A stretch of 64,000 nucleotides of DNA from contig CALCUM010000002.1 in the NCBI GenBank assembly GCA_937907245.1, forward strand, positions 682,001 through 746,000. Reading direction: 5' to 3'. The DNA is from an uncultured Rhodobiaceae bacterium (GTDB lineage Bacteria > Pseudomonadota > Alphaproteobacteria > RS24). Position 1 is the stretch's first letter; every line of letters starts with the position of its first letter. This document shows, one piece after another, positions 32,904 through 42,386 of the stretch. The notes beneath the pieces were generated by a model. That model did not search any database and had not been told where the DNA came from. It was given only the letters and a program-made list of their open reading frames with translations. Position numbers and translations under genes: made by a program.

Positions 32904-32933
32904 AAAAGCCGCTCCCAAAGGGAAGCGGCTTTT
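32904..32933. terminator. Bidirectional rho-independent terminator
   Basis: A 10-bp stem AAAAGCCGCT / AGCGGCTTTT continues as CCC/GGG with one bulged A and an AAA loop. T-runs follow in both directions. It serves the DUF2842 gene on the plus strand and the 26-residue ORF (and tRNA-Pro readthrough) on the minus strand. Confidence 0.88.
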
Positions 32934-32964
32934 ATTCGGTCTCCATAAACGAGAGACGATAGGC

Positions 32965-33045
32965 TTAGTCTGGGCGGCCGAACTGAATAATGTTTAAAAC
33001 AAACATAGCCGCAATAAAAATTACGATAGGTAAAATAGAAGTCAT
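32965..33045 (-). CDS. Very small single-span membrane protein (26 aa)
   Basis: The frame starts ATG at 33045 and stops TAA at 32965. The product, about [20 protein letters not shown] then QFGRPD, is one hydrophobic helix with a short polar tail. A strong Shine-Dalgarno, GGAGAGAG, lies 6 nt upstream of the ATG, and a terminator follows 32 bp after the stop. Together these give a complete expression unit. I recall short alphaproteobacterial proteins ending in similar EFGR-D-type tails, but cannot name a family. The function is unknown. Confidence 0.6.
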   Translation of the reverse strand: MTSILPIVIFIAAMFVLNIIQFGRPD

Positions 33046-33089
33046 TGTTCTCTCTCCAAAATAAGCGGGGGCCACTTATGGTATCGAAT

Positions 33090-33166
33090 TGGTCGGAGCG
33101 GCGGGATTCGAACCCACGACCCCTTGTCCCCCAGACAAGTGCGCTACCGGGCTGCGCTACGCTCCG
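33090..33166 (-). tRNA. tRNA-Pro (anticodon GGG)
   Basis: A complete 77-nt cloverleaf on the minus strand with encoded CCA. The acceptor is CGGAGCG / CGCTCCG. The anticodon stem CTTGT/ACAAG encloses CTGGGGG with GGG, which reads CCC/CCU. The T-loop is TTCGAAT. Confidence 0.96.
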
Positions 33167-33222
33167 ACGTGAGGAATTTCTAAAAGCTTTCGAGCCAAAA
33201 GGCAAGCCAGCTTAAGCTGTGA

Positions 33223-33615
33223 CTAGGTGTCTTTATCTGTGAGCAAAAGTCGCGCTTGCAGGAGGCTTTGGCGCGCGGCCTCTAATTGCCCCCGTTGCCC
33301 TGGCGTCAACGACGTGCCTTGGGTCGATTTTTGCTGACTGGCCTGGCGCTGCGCACGAATGCTGGCAATGCCTTCATCTTTAATCAGTTTTTGCACGCCC
33401 TTAATGGTCATGCCCTGCTCATACAATAAATGCTGGATGCCAGAAATCAGCGCGACATCTTCAGGCCGATAATAGCGCCGTCCATTGGCGCGCTTCATCG
33501 GTTGGATTTGGTCAAATTTGCTTTCCCAAAAGCGCAGTACATGTGGCTTTAGCGTTAGGGCTTGCGCAACTTCGCTAATGGTTCGAAAGGCGGTTTCTGA
33601 TTTTGTGTCGCTCAT
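33223..33615 (-). CDS. MerR-family transcriptional regulator
   Basis: A 130-residue protein with an N-terminal winged helix-turn-helix of MerR type ([33 protein letters not shown], then [11 protein letters not shown]). A short coiled helix follows, and the C-terminal third is Gln/Arg-rich. No cysteine-based metal site is visible. It lies 9 bp downstream of ihfA, the standard alphaproteobacterial order plsX-fabH-ihfA-merR. Its regulon is unknown. It may instead be a small DNA-binding protein without an effector domain. Confidence 0.87.
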   Translation of the reverse strand: MSDTKSETAFRTISEVAQALTLKPHVLRFWESKFDQIQPMKRANGRRYYRPEDVALISGIQHLLYEQGMTIKGVQKLIKDEGIASIRAQRQASQQKSTQGTSLTPGQRGQLEAARQSLLQARLLLTDKDT

Positions 33616-33624
33616 GCAATCGAC

Positions 33625-33927
33625 CTAGTCGAGGCCGGCCATTTTGTTAATTTTACTTTTGAGGACATGACTAGCGCGAAAGCTGAGGACGCGGCGCGGG
33701 TCGATCGGCACTTCTTCGCCGGTTTTAGGGTTGCGCCCCACGCGGCCATTTTTATGACGCACGAGAAACGAACCAAAAGAGGAGAGCTTCACATCATCGC
33801 CACGAACCAAAGCATCCGAGACAAGATCGAGAACGGTTTCAACAATCTGGGCCGACTCGCTTCGCGAAAGACCAACGGTATTGTAAACAACCTCACTTAA
33901 ATCAGCGCGCGTAATCGTTTTTCCCAC
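33625..33927 (-). CDS. ihfA: Integration host factor subunit alpha
   Basis: A 100-residue HU/IHF-family DNA-bending protein. [26 protein letters not shown] carries the beta-arm with the conserved RNPKTGE and proline that intercalates into DNA. The [12 protein letters not shown] start and [13 protein letters not shown] end fit IhfA. It pairs with IhfB elsewhere in the genome. It lies between fabH (85 bp upstream) and the MerR gene. Confidence 0.95.
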   Translation of the reverse strand: MGKTITRADLSEVVYNTVGLSRSESAQIVETVLDLVSDALVRGDDVKLSSFGSFLVRHKNGRVGRNPKTGEEVPIDPRRVLSFRASHVLKSKINKMAGLD

Positions 33928-34011
33928 CGTGAAACTCCTCTTAATCTAGATGAATATAAGCACATGAGATTTAAATCATGCAAGCAAAAACAAAACCTTA
34001 ACGCACGGTTA

Positions 34012-34992
34012 TTACCAGCGGATAAGGTTGGCGCCCCAGGTCAGGCCCCCGCCCATCGCCTCCAACATTAGGATGTCGCCTGGCTTTACTTTGCCCTGCC
34101 TAACGATTTGGCATAGCGCCAAAGGAATAGAGGCTGCCGATGTATTGGCATGTTGGTGAATGGTGACCACCGTCTTTTCAATTGGCAGGCCAATTTTTTT
34201 GGCGACCCCGTCGATGATGCGCTTATTGGCTTGATGCGGCACAAACCAATCGACATCGGCGATGGTCATTTTTGTGCGCTCTAATAGCGTGTTGATAGCA
34301 TCTGAAATATTGCCGACCGCATGGCGATAGACCTCCCGCCCTTGCATACGAAGATGCCCCGTTGTGCCGGTCGTGGAAGGCCCACCATCGACATAAAGAA
34401 TGTCCGACAATGCCCCATCCGATCGCAAATAAGAGCCCATCACATAACTAGCTGTGTCTAGCTCGTCCGGCGCTACCTCATAGGCCTCCAGCACAACAGC
34501 CCCTGCGCCATCGCCGAATAAAACGGCCGTGCCTCGGTCGTCCATATCTAACAAGCGGGTCATGGTTTCGGCACCAATGAGCAAGGCGCGTTTCGCTTGC
34601 CCTGTTTCGAGCATGGCGCTGGCCACACTCAAACCATAAACAAAGCCAGAGCATACTGCCTGCACATCAAAAGCTGCGCCATGTCGCATCCCCAGTTTTT
34701 TCTGCACCAGGGCTGCGGTGGCCGGAAACGTCAAATCCGGAGTTGTCGTGGCAACAATAATTAAGTCTATGTCGTCGACGCTGCACTTGGCATTTGCCAG
34801 AGCATCTTGCGCGGCCTGAACGGCCAAATCTGAGGTGGTCTCATTTTCAGCTGCCTGATGGCGCTGCTGAATGCCCGAGCGACTTTGTATCCATTCGTCA
34901 CTTGTATCTAGAATTTTTGTTAGGTCCTCATTACTGACAATCTTTTCGGGTAGGTAGGATCCTATACCGATAATTTTTGTTTTTTGGCTCAT
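34012..34992 (-). CDS. fabH: Beta-ketoacyl-ACP synthase III
   Basis: A 326-residue condensing enzyme that starts fatty acid synthesis from acetyl-CoA and malonyl-ACP. The catalytic Cys is in DVQAVCSGFVYGLS (~112). The histidine is in DWFVPHQANKRIID and the asparagine in HQHANTSAASIPLAL. The N-terminal IIGIGSYLPEKIVSNEDL is standard. It is downstream of plsX, with a 25-bp gap, and together they form the plsX-fabH fatty acid/phospholipid unit. Confidence 0.96.
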   Translation of the reverse strand: MSQKTKIIGIGSYLPEKIVSNEDLTKILDTSDEWIQSRSGIQQRHQAAENETTSDLAVQAAQDALANAKCSVDDIDLIIVATTTPDLTFPATAALVQKKLGMRHGAAFDVQAVCSGFVYGLSVASAMLETGQAKRALLIGAETMTRLLDMDDRGTAVLFGDGAGAVVLEAYEVAPDELDTASYVMGSYLRSDGALSDILYVDGGPSTTGTTGHLRMQGREVYRHAVGNISDAINTLLERTKMTIADVDWFVPHQANKRIIDGVAKKIGLPIEKTVVTIHQHANTSAASIPLALCQIVRQGKVKPGDILMLEAMGGGLTWGANLIRW

Positions 34993-35017
34993 GAAAACCT
35001 CGCTCGTTATTCAAGAG

Positions 35018-36061
35018 TTAAGTTAAAGACTGTGCCCACGCGTCATCTAGCAAGGCCTGCATTGCCTCAATATCCGAACTGATGGCCCCCAGAATATCTG
35101 CCTCAGCCGCTTCAATAGCCACCTCGACAGCCGTGGCAAAGCCATCTGCATCGGCGCCACCATGGCTCTTTACCACTATACCATTTAACCCCAGCAACAT
35201 GCCGCCATTAGCAGCGTTGGGGTCCATACGCTTACGCAAAGCTTTAAAGGCACCCATGGCGAAAACATAGCCAATTTTGGATAGGATGGAGCTGCCCATG
35301 GCTTGGCGCAAATATTCGCCAATTTGGCGGGCCGTGCCTTCAGCTGTTTTCAGCGCAATATTGCCCGTGAACCCATCGGTCACCACAACATCTACATCCC
35401 CACGGCCGATGCCATCGCCTTCTACAAACCCTTTGAAGTTCAAATTCGACAGCGTCAATAACTCAGCCGCGTCCTTAACTTCATCCGTGCCTTTTACTTC
35501 TTCCACACCAATATTCAACAAGCCGATTTCAGGCTCGGAAAGGCCAAACACCGTGCTCGCATAAGCTGCGCCCATAACCGCAAATTGCGCATAATGCGCC
35601 GCCGTGCCGCCAATATTCGCGCCCACATCCAGCACCACGCTTTCGCCGCGCACGGTTGGCCAAATCGCTGCCATGGCCGGGCGTTCGATGCCCGGTAGCG
35701 TGCGCAAAACCACTTTTCCCATAGCCATTAAAGCGCCGGTATTGCCGGCCGACACGCAAGCCTGTGCTTCGCCTTGTTTTACCGCATCAATGGCCCGCCA
35801 CATGCCCGACACTTTGCGCCCTTGGCGCAGCGCCACGGATGGCTTGGCATCCATAGATACATCTTTTTCACAATGGACAACCGTGCAGACCTGTTGCAAC
35901 TTTTTGTGCTGGCTCAATACGGCATTTATTTTTTCGGCATCGCCAAACAGTAGGAACGACGTATTTGGGCGTTCGAGGTTGGTTTGAACCAGCCCCCGAA
36001 TAGTGACCTCTGGCCCCACATCGCCACCCATGGCATCAATCGCTATAATCGTTTTTTGCAC
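35018..36061 (-). CDS. plsX: Phosphate acyltransferase PlsX
   Basis: A 347-residue enzyme making acyl-phosphate from acyl-ACP, for phospholipid synthesis. [14 protein letters not shown] at the start, [15 protein letters not shown], the [18 protein letters not shown] region and [13 protein letters not shown] are family hallmarks. It acts at the inner membrane surface. It lies directly upstream of fabH and 75 bp downstream of the DUF177 gene. There is no rpmF between DUF177 and plsX here, unlike in many bacteria. Confidence 0.95.
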   Translation of the reverse strand: MQKTIIAIDAMGGDVGPEVTIRGLVQTNLERPNTSFLLFGDAEKINAVLSQHKKLQQVCTVVHCEKDVSMDAKPSVALRQGRKVSGMWRAIDAVKQGEAQACVSAGNTGALMAMGKVVLRTLPGIERPAMAAIWPTVRGESVVLDVGANIGGTAAHYAQFAVMGAAYASTVFGLSEPEIGLLNIGVEEVKGTDEVKDAAELLTLSNLNFKGFVEGDGIGRGDVDVVVTDGFTGNIALKTAEGTARQIGEYLRQAMGSSILSKIGYVFAMGAFKALRKRMDPNAANGGMLLGLNGIVVKSHGGADADGFATAVEVAIEAAEADILGAISSDIEAMQALLDDAWAQSLT

Positions 36062-36136
36062 GAGAGCCCCTAATTTTTTTGGCTTTCACCATGTCTCACT
36101 TATTAGCGCCCTATATGCGCCAATTCGTTAAAAACT

Positions 36137-36736
36137 TCAAGTTTCCTCGCCATCGTCTTGCAAGCTGGACTTCAAGCCAGCAAGAGCTGCAAAAGGCGAT
36201 GGCCGTTTATCTTCGGCCTCAATCTCGGCTTCACTTTGCCCATACCCATCAAACGAAACGCCCGGCGCGCGCGGATAAACTGGCACTTCCATAGCAAAAA
36301 CTTGCGTAATCGCCTCACCAACATCCGCCTCGCCATTTTGCATGGCCTCTGGCAAATCTGTATCAAAATCATCTTCGGGGACCATATATTTAGCCACCCG
36401 TTCGGCGGGCTGAAACTCAAGTGTGAAGCTTTGCTCAATATCCGTCCACAAGGGCTCAAGCGTCACGCCACAAAGTTGGCGCAACCGCCCTCGCACTTTG
36501 CCGGTCGCCAATAAACAAGATTTGTCGAGCGGTGTCAGCAGAGCTTCAAAGCTTAACGCCGCCACTTCTTCGACCTGTAAGCGCGTGGCCAGCGCCAGCA
36601 ACACATCGTCGTCGGCTGTATGTTTCAAGGTCTTGCCAGATGGTGGCACGCCGTCTTGGCGCACCAAAACACTCATCTCGCCTTCCCCAAAGGGAAGCTC
36701 TAAATCTGTTTCATCATCATGTGGGAGATGCGTCAT
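36137..36736 (-). CDS. DUF177 (YceD) family protein
   Basis: A 199-residue acidic protein of the DUF177 family. The recognisable core is CGVTLEPLWTDIEQSFTLEF (~88-107), the CxVTLEP...F-type segment of YceD proteins, followed by the D-x-x-E/D-rich region (DDFDTDLPEAMQNGEADVGEAITQVFAMEVPVYPR). YceD has been linked to rRNA (23S) maturation, with rpmF as the usual neighbour. Here the neighbours are plsX and the bc1 chaperone gene. The C-terminus is low complexity. Confidence 0.85.
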   Translation of the reverse strand: MTHLPHDDETDLELPFGEGEMSVLVRQDGVPPSGKTLKHTADDDVLLALATRLQVEEVAALSFEALLTPLDKSCLLATGKVRGRLRQLCGVTLEPLWTDIEQSFTLEFQPAERVAKYMVPEDDFDTDLPEAMQNGEADVGEAITQVFAMEVPVYPRAPGVSFDGYGQSEAEIEAEDKRPSPFAALAGLKSSLQDDGEET

Positions 36737-36753
36737 TGCTTTACCTCGAAACC

Positions 36754-37311
36754 TTAACCTTCAAAAACTTGGCCAGCCAAAATGTCCTCAAGGGACCGCT
36801 TTGCCAATTGCTTTTCTAACCCTAACAAATAATCTCCAAGCGCTGTCATCTTCTCAGCATCGGCTAAGTCTGGCGTATCTGGATATAGATTGCGGGTCAG
36901 CACTTCAGCTAGGCGGGCCTTGGCCGCCTTGGTCGCCCGCGCAGGCGCGGCTTTGCCCAAGGCTTCGTCATAGGCGGCGGCACGGCCATAAAAAGCCTGC
37001 GCCATTTTGCGAATTCTTTTGCCGACGCCCAAATCACCGACGCCAGATTCGCGCATCGCTTGATCCATATCGCGGAAGAACACATCAAACAGAGCCTGCC
37101 CCACTTCATCGCGAGCCACCCCGTCTGTGCGTAAGCGACGAAGCACCAAATGCACATGCGCGGCAAGAAAATCAAACCGGCCGTCAAAACTATCCGGCAC
37201 TTGTCCCGCGCCATAATAATCAGGACGGCGCGCCTGTGCCATAATCGCTGTATAGGCGGGCAACACATCAGGTGCTTTGCGGCGCAACGATAGAAAATCT
37301 AATATTCCCAT
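36754..37311 (-). CDS. Ubiquinol-cytochrome c chaperone (CBP3/UQCC1-like)
   Basis: A 185-residue protein of the ubiquinol-cytochrome c chaperone family, the bacterial form of mitochondrial Cbp3/UQCC1. The segments are YTAIMAQARRPDYYGAGQVPDSFDGRFDF near the N-terminus, HLVLRRLRTDG, and QALFDVFFRDMDQAMRESGVGDLGVGKRIRKM. The mitochondrial protein aids cytochrome b assembly into complex III. It is 17 bp upstream of the DUF177 gene on the same strand and divergent from bamE. Confidence 0.9.
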   Translation of the reverse strand: MGILDFLSLRRKAPDVLPAYTAIMAQARRPDYYGAGQVPDSFDGRFDFLAAHVHLVLRRLRTDGVARDEVGQALFDVFFRDMDQAMRESGVGDLGVGKRIRKMAQAFYGRAAAYDEALGKAAPARATKAAKARLAEVLTRNLYPDTPDLADAEKMTALGDYLLGLEKQLAKRSLEDILAGQVFEG

Positions 37312-37435
37312 AATACTCTCCTCGCCCGAGCGGGCGGAAACTCTGGTGGTTTTTCATATTTTAGGTTGCCAGCAGCCGTTGGATTGGCTACCCAATTCAT
37401 TGCTCCTTCGAGCCATCTGAGATAGGTTATAAATC

Positions 37436-37939
37436 ATGCGATTGATTGAACAAGCAAAGATTAGACAGACAGTGTCACACCCCATTCGGCGCGCCAGTCA
37501 GGCCGCCGTGGTTCTCGCTGCCCTACTCGCGCCTTTGCAGGCTTGCGCCCCGGTAATTGATAACCGCGGCTATGTTTTCGATGAGCGCCAAATCGACAGT
37601 TTGAAAAAAGGCCGCACAAATATGCAAGCCGTTCAAGATAGTTTTGGCTCCCCGTCCACGGTAACCAAGCTAAATGGCAATGCCTTTTATTATGTAAACT
37701 CTCGTTTTGTGACGGAAAGCTATCGCGCCCCAAAAGAAGTCGAGCGCAAAGTCTTGGCGATTTATTTCGCGGCCGATAATACAGTGAAAGATTTCGCGGT
37801 CTACGGACTGGACGATGGTATTATTGTGCCCATCATCCAGCGCACCACGCAAACCCAAGGTCAGGAATTATCGATTCTGGGTCAGATATTTGGCAACCTA
37901 GGTCGCTTTGGCGACAATGCGCCAGGCAGTGACTTTTAA
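37436..37939 (+). CDS. bamE: Outer membrane assembly lipoprotein BamE (SmpA/OmlA)
   Basis: A 167-residue lipoprotein with the lipobox APLQAC (Cys37) after a basic, then hydrophobic, leader. The BamE core follows, with IDSLKKGRTNMQAVQDSFGSPS and YYVNSRFVTESYRAP. BamE is a small accessory of the BAM complex that inserts beta-barrel proteins in the outer membrane. The C-terminus is longer than in E. coli BamE (113 aa), with an extension from residue ~125, as is usual in alphaproteobacteria. Confidence 0.9.
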   Translation: MRLIEQAKIRQTVSHPIRRASQAAVVLAALLAPLQACAPVIDNRGYVFDERQIDSLKKGRTNMQAVQDSFGSPSTVTKLNGNAFYYVNSRFVTESYRAPKEVERKVLAIYFAADNTVKDFAVYGLDDGIIVPIIQRTTQTQGQELSILGQIFGNLGRFGDNAPGSDF

Positions 37940-37956
37940 AACACCGCGATAGGCCT

Positions 37957-38487
37957 TTAAGAAACGCGGTTCTGCCAGCGTGTATGGATGGCTTGCAGCG
38001 CCGCAAAAGCGAGCACAATCAAGGTCATTAACATCGACAATCTGGAAAACACCCATTTGGTTAACGTAAACCGATTGGCCCATTCCACTTGCCCGATGGA
38101 AATATCTGGATATTGCAAAAGCATCGCAACAATCTGCGCGTTCTCTGCCAAATCGATAAGCCCACCAATGATTGGGATATAGACCAGCCCCTTTAGCTGC
38201 TCCATAGGCGCAAAGCGGTAAAGAATACCCACGTAAAAGGTTACATAGATAACCGGAAACAGCGTATCCAGCGTCGGGCTAATCCACGCATAGCGCAAGC
38301 GTCCGGCTTCGCCATAGCCTGTCAGAGCGACCATAACTTCTGAAAAATCATAGCCATCTTGTCGAAGGTCAAGACTGGCTATATCGCCAGCAAAATACGG
38401 AAAAATGACCAAAATAAATAAATAAGTAAAAACGAAAGTGAAAATTAGGGTGCTCGTTTTAGATGCGTATTCCAAATAGGCTTTCAT
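37957..38487 (-). CDS. Hypothetical integral membrane protein
   Basis: A 176-residue protein with about four membrane segments (residues ~12-32, 75-93, 100-118 and 145-165). It is rich in Tyr, Phe and Ile. I do not recognise a family. The start has a strong Shine-Dalgarno (AAGGAGAG). It is located between convergent bamE and the hppA terminator, and appears to be transcribed alone. No function is proposed. Confidence 0.65.
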   Translation of the reverse strand: MKAYLEYASKTSTLIFTFVFTYLFILVIFPYFAGDIASLDLRQDGYDFSEVMVALTGYGEAGRLRYAWISPTLDTLFPVIYVTFYVGILYRFAPMEQLKGLVYIPIIGGLIDLAENAQIVAMLLQYPDISIGQVEWANRFTLTKWVFSRLSMLMTLIVLAFAALQAIHTRWQNRVS

Positions 38488-38558
38488 GGCGGCTCTCCTT
38501 TTTTTCTTATTACCTACCTAAACATAAAAGATTCGTTAACCAAACAGGCAAACAAAAA

Positions 38559-38587
38559 CCCCGCGGCCATCTTGGATGGCCGCGGGG
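38559..38587 (-). terminator. Rho-independent terminator of hppA
   Basis: A 13-bp perfect stem CCCCGCGGCCATC / GATGGCCGCGGGG with a 3-nt loop. On the minus strand it is followed by TTTTTGTTTG. It lies 28 bp beyond the hppA stop codon. It is among the strongest hairpins in the window. Confidence 0.95.
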
Positions 38588-38614
38588 CTAATTGACGAAC
38601 TTGTCCGTCGCTAC

Positions 38615-40726
38615 TTAGTGAGCCAGAACGGCCAACAGCAGAAGCGCAACAATGTTTGTGATTTTAATCATTGGGTTCACTGCAGGGCCAGCCGTATCTT
38701 TATACGGGTCGCCTACGGTGTCACCAGTTACAGCAGCTTTGTGGGCTTCAGAGCCCTTGCCACCGTGATTGCCATCTTCGATGTATTTCTTGGCGTTATC
38801 CCAAGCACCGCCACCTGCTGTCATGGACAAAGCCACGAACAAGCCGGTTACGATGACACCGAGCAACATAGCACCCAGTGCAGAGAACGCTGCCGAACGG
38901 CCCGCGACTTGCTCAATGATGAAGTAGAAAGCAATCGGGGAGAGAACTGGCAACATCGACGGTACGATCATTTCTTTAATCGCAGCGCGAGTTAGCAGGT
39001 CAACCGCAGCCGTGTAATCTGGCTTCTCGGTGCCCTTCATAATGCCAGGCTTCTCTTTGAACTGACGACGGACTTCTTCCACAATGGAACCCGCCGCACG
39101 GCCAACCGCCATCATGCCCATTGAGCCGAATAGGAACGGCAATAGACCGCCAATAAACAGTCCCGAAACCACATATGGGTTGGACAAGGAGAAGTCGACA
39201 GAAACACCCGCAAAGTATGGATATTTGTCAGAGTTCTCAGCGAAGAAACGCAAGTCTTGCGTGTAAGCTGCAAACAATACCAAAGCCCCCAGACCCGCAG
39301 ACCCAATGGCGTAGCCTTTGGTAACCGCTTTCGTGGTGTTACCCACGGCGTCTAGAGCATCGGTTGTATTGCGAACGCTTTCTGGCAGTTCAGCCATTTC
39401 AGCAATGCCGCCCGCGTTATCGGTCACAGGACCGAAAGCATCGAGCGCCACAACCATACCAGCCAGCGCCAACATGGTGCTAACGGCAATGGCAATACCA
39501 AACAGACCCGCGATGTTATGCGTGGCGATAATGCCGACAACAATCACAATCGCTGGCAGAGCGGTTGATTCCATAGAAACAGCCAGACCCTGAATAACGT
39601 TGGTACCGTGACCCGTTTCAGAAGCCGCAGCCACTGATTTAACCGGACGGTAATCTACGCCTGTATAATATTCGGTAATCCAAATAATCAGACCCGTAAT
39701 AATCAGGCCCAATACGCCACAGATATATAGATCCATGCCAGTAATGGTAATGCCTTCATAAATACGCTGTGTATCAAGACCGATGGTTGCATCCGTTACA
39801 AAATACAAAGCAATGAGGCTGAGCACGGCAGAGGCGACAAAGCCTTTATACAAAGCACCCATGATCGAGTTGCTTTTGCCCAGACGGACAAAGAACGTAC
39901 CGATGATGGAGGTCACAATGCATGTGCCGCCAATAGCCAGCGGGTACATCATCATCGTCAAAGCATCATTGGTGAAGAAGATGGCGCTCAATACCATGGT
40001 GGCCACAATCGTTACCGCATAGGTTTCAAACAAATCAGCCGCCATGCCTGCGCAATCGCCTACGTTGTCGCCAACGTTATCGGCAATCGTCGCTGGGTTG
40101 CGAGGATCATCTTCTGGAATGCCAGCTTCTACTTTACCGACCAAGTCACCGCCAACATCTGCACCTTTGGTGAAGATACCGCCGCCGAGACGCGCGAAGA
40201 TAGAAATAAGCGAGGCACCAAAGCCTAGGGCTACCAGCGCGTCAATAACTTCGCGACCATCTGGGGCCAGACCAAAGCCGTTCACCAGAATTGCGAAATA
40301 AACCGCAACTGACAAGAGAGCCAGACCCGCCACCAACATGCCTGTCACCGCGCCCGAACGGAACGCGAGAGAGAGGCCAGCGGCAAGGCTTTCAGAAGCA
40401 GCTTGCGTGGTACGCACATTGGCGCGAACCGAAACCAGCATGCCGACATAGCCAGCAGCACCTGACAAAGTCGCACCGACGATAAAGCCGATGGACACTT
40501 TTGCGCCAAGTAGGAAGTAAACCAAAATCGCAATCACGACACCTACCATGGCGATCGTGCGATATTGACGGTTCAAATAGGCACCAGCGCCTTCTTGAAT
40601 AGCCGATGCAATTTCTTGCATCCGCTCGTTGCCGGCATCTGCCTGCATAATGCTTCGGGCTGTCCAAATACCATATACAATGGCAAGCAGACCAGAACCG
40701 ATGATAAGCCACATCAAGTTGCTCAT
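38615..40726 (-). CDS. hppA: K+-independent membrane H+-pyrophosphatase
   Basis: A 703-residue proton-pumping pyrophosphatase with about 16 transmembrane helices. The pyrophosphate-binding loop [20 protein letters not shown] (190-209) is followed by [29 protein letters not shown] (462-471) carries Lys466 and Thr469. At these positions K+-dependent enzymes have alanine, so this copy should be K+-independent. It couples hydrolysis of pyrophosphate to H+ export, saving energy under low ATP. It is monocistronic with its own terminator, and ~150 bp separate it from thiL upstream. Confidence 0.96.
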   Translation of the reverse strand: MSNLMWLIIGSGLLAIVYGIWTARSIMQADAGNERMQEIASAIQEGAGAYLNRQYRTIAMVGVVIAILVYFLLGAKVSIGFIVGATLSGAAGYVGMLVSVRANVRTTQAASESLAAGLSLAFRSGAVTGMLVAGLALLSVAVYFAILVNGFGLAPDGREVIDALVALGFGASLISIFARLGGGIFTKGADVGGDLVGKVEAGIPEDDPRNPATIADNVGDNVGDCAGMAADLFETYAVTIVATMVLSAIFFTNDALTMMMYPLAIGGTCIVTSIIGTFFVRLGKSNSIMGALYKGFVASAVLSLIALYFVTDATIGLDTQRIYEGITITGMDLYICGVLGLIITGLIIWITEYYTGVDYRPVKSVAAASETGHGTNVIQGLAVSMESTALPAIVIVVGIIATHNIAGLFGIAIAVSTMLALAGMVVALDAFGPVTDNAGGIAEMAELPESVRNTTDALDAVGNTTKAVTKGYAIGSAGLGALVLFAAYTQDLRFFAENSDKYPYFAGVSVDFSLSNPYVVSGLFIGGLLPFLFGSMGMMAVGRAAGSIVEEVRRQFKEKPGIMKGTEKPDYTAAVDLLTRAAIKEMIVPSMLPVLSPIAFYFIIEQVAGRSAAFSALGAMLLGVIVTGLFVALSMTAGGGAWDNAKKYIEDGNHGGKGSEAHKAAVTGDTVGDPYKDTAGPAVNPMIKITNIVALLLLAVLAH

Positions 40727-40876
40727 ATTATAACCTCTTCGTTTATGGGAATAAGCCGCGCGAAATGCACCTGAACCTCCCCCTGATTAAGTGCGGCGAA
40801 CATGCCAAATATCGACCCGTAACGCAAGAAAAAGCATAAAGATTCGACTATTTAGACCGATTATTTCGTAAAAACC

Positions 40877-41890
40877 CTAAAAATGACGGTAACCACGCGT
40901 CTCCAGAGCTATCTCTGTGCCGCTTTGTGAGCGCAAAACAGCCCGACTCATTTGCGAATCCCCCTGCGTGACATCGCCCGTAACCCGCCCTATTTTCGTG
41001 AGCTGGGTTTGCGTTGCCTGCGCCAAGGCGCGTAACGCGGCCTCTTTGGCGGGAGACGCGGTGAAACCGATTTGTAAATCATCCCCACCGCCCAGCAGCA
41101 TCTCAAGCGCGCCGCCTGCGTTCAAATATGCCTGCCCTGCCCCAGAATAAGGAATATCCGCCCCCTGAATATCCATACGCACGGCGCTGGCGTGGCACAA
41201 ATGATCTAAATCAGCCATTAATCCATCCGAAATATCCAACGAACTGGTCGCTATATCGATGAGTTTTTGGCCAAAAGCCAACGGCGGCTGCGGGTCGCTA
41301 TAGGCTTTGCGAACATCGTCCAAGTGGTTTTGCTCACCTAATTCCTGTTGTAACCCAAGCCAGCCATCGCCGATGACGCCCGTTACATATACATCGTCGC
41401 CATTTTGCGCGCCCGAGCGTTGCACCATTTTGCCATGCGGTACCAAGCCATGCACCGTCAGAGACAAAAAGCCCGTGGGCGTGCGAACCGTATCGCCGCC
41501 CCACAGCTCTAGCCCCCAAGTTTTTAAGCCGGCGCCAAAAGCAGAAATAAGCTCGCGCATATAAAGGTCATCCCACTCGGAACTGAGACCGAGGTTTAGC
41601 GTGCAGCCCGCAAGGCTTGCGCCTTTGGCAGCCAGGTCTGAGATATTGCAGGCCAAGGCTCGATTGGCCACGAGGCTGGCTTTTGTTTGGGCGGGAAAAT
41701 GCACACCGGACACCAAAGCATCGGTGCTAACCACCAAGTCATAGCCCTTGGGGGCTGAGAAAACCGCTGCATCATCGCGCAAGCCCAAGGCACTTGGATT
41801 TTGCGCCAGTGGAGCCAAAAGATCGCGTATCAGCCCAAACTCGCCTCCCATGTTTTTGGAAATCGAATTGGGTGTGGGCTTTTTGCTCAT
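40877..41890 (-). CDS. thiL: Thiamine-monophosphate kinase
   Basis: A 337-residue ThiL of the PurM/ThiL ATP-binding fold. GLIRDLLAPLA at the N-terminus, DDAAVF, VSTDALVSGVHFP, NISDLAAKGA and SLDISDGLMADLDHL are the diagnostic segments. It makes thiamine diphosphate from the monophosphate. It lies 13 bp downstream of nusB on the minus strand, in the common ribH-nusB-thiL order. Confidence 0.94.
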   Translation of the reverse strand: MSKKPTPNSISKNMGGEFGLIRDLLAPLAQNPSALGLRDDAAVFSAPKGYDLVVSTDALVSGVHFPAQTKASLVANRALACNISDLAAKGASLAGCTLNLGLSSEWDDLYMRELISAFGAGLKTWGLELWGGDTVRTPTGFLSLTVHGLVPHGKMVQRSGAQNGDDVYVTGVIGDGWLGLQQELGEQNHLDDVRKAYSDPQPPLAFGQKLIDIATSSLDISDGLMADLDHLCHASAVRMDIQGADIPYSGAGQAYLNAGGALEMLLGGGDDLQIGFTASPAKEAALRALAQATQTQLTKIGRVTGDVTQGDSQMSRAVLRSQSGTEIALETRGYRHF

Positions 41891-41903
41891 TCGAAAATCG
41901 ACG

Positions 41904-42371
41904 CTAGAATTTACTTATTTCGCCGCTTGCGACGTCTTTACCCACTCGGTCGAGCAGCGCATTGGCCATGCCGCCCTCGGCGCTATCGAAAAACGAATGG
42001 GCGATATCGGCATATTGCGACACGGCAACTTTGGCGGGCACGTGGTCTGCATTGATGAGCTCTTGCACACCGCAACGTAAAATGGCGCGCAAAGTGCTGT
42101 CCAAACGGCCCAAGCGCCAGTTTTCGGCGAGGCGTTTGTCGATGGTACGGTCGATTAAAGTTTGATGATCCATCACGCCGCGCAGCAAAAATTCGAAATG
42201 CACGGGGTCTGCCGCTGGCAATTCCACATCGTCCAACTTCGCTTCTAGGCGATGTTCGCTAAACTCGCGGATGATAACTTCCAAGGGCGTGCGGGCGATA
42301 TCCATTTGATACAAAGCCTGCACGGCCAGAAGTCGGGCGCTCGATCGCGCGTCATGTGTGTCACCATTCAT
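41904..42371 (-). CDS. nusB: Transcription antitermination protein NusB
   Basis: A 155-residue all-helical NusB, seen in ARLLAVQALYQMDIA at the N-terminus and the LDSTLRAILRCGVQEL and AKVAVSQYADIAHSFFDSAEGGMANALLDRV segments. It works with NusE (S10) in rRNA antitermination. It is located between ribH (15-bp gap) and thiL, the standard arrangement. A C-terminal extension of a few residues is unremarkable. Confidence 0.94.
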   Translation of the reverse strand: MNGDTHDARSSARLLAVQALYQMDIARTPLEVIIREFSEHRLEAKLDDVELPAADPVHFEFLLRGVMDHQTLIDRTIDKRLAENWRLGRLDSTLRAILRCGVQELINADHVPAKVAVSQYADIAHSFFDSAEGGMANALLDRVGKDVASGEISKF

Positions 42372-42386
42372 AGACAGGGTTTACTC

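Noticed and set aside
32816-33205. Minus-strand ORF of 129 residues
   Set aside because: It reads through tRNA-Pro and a terminator, so it is a chance open frame. The 26-residue ORF in the same region is in a better context.
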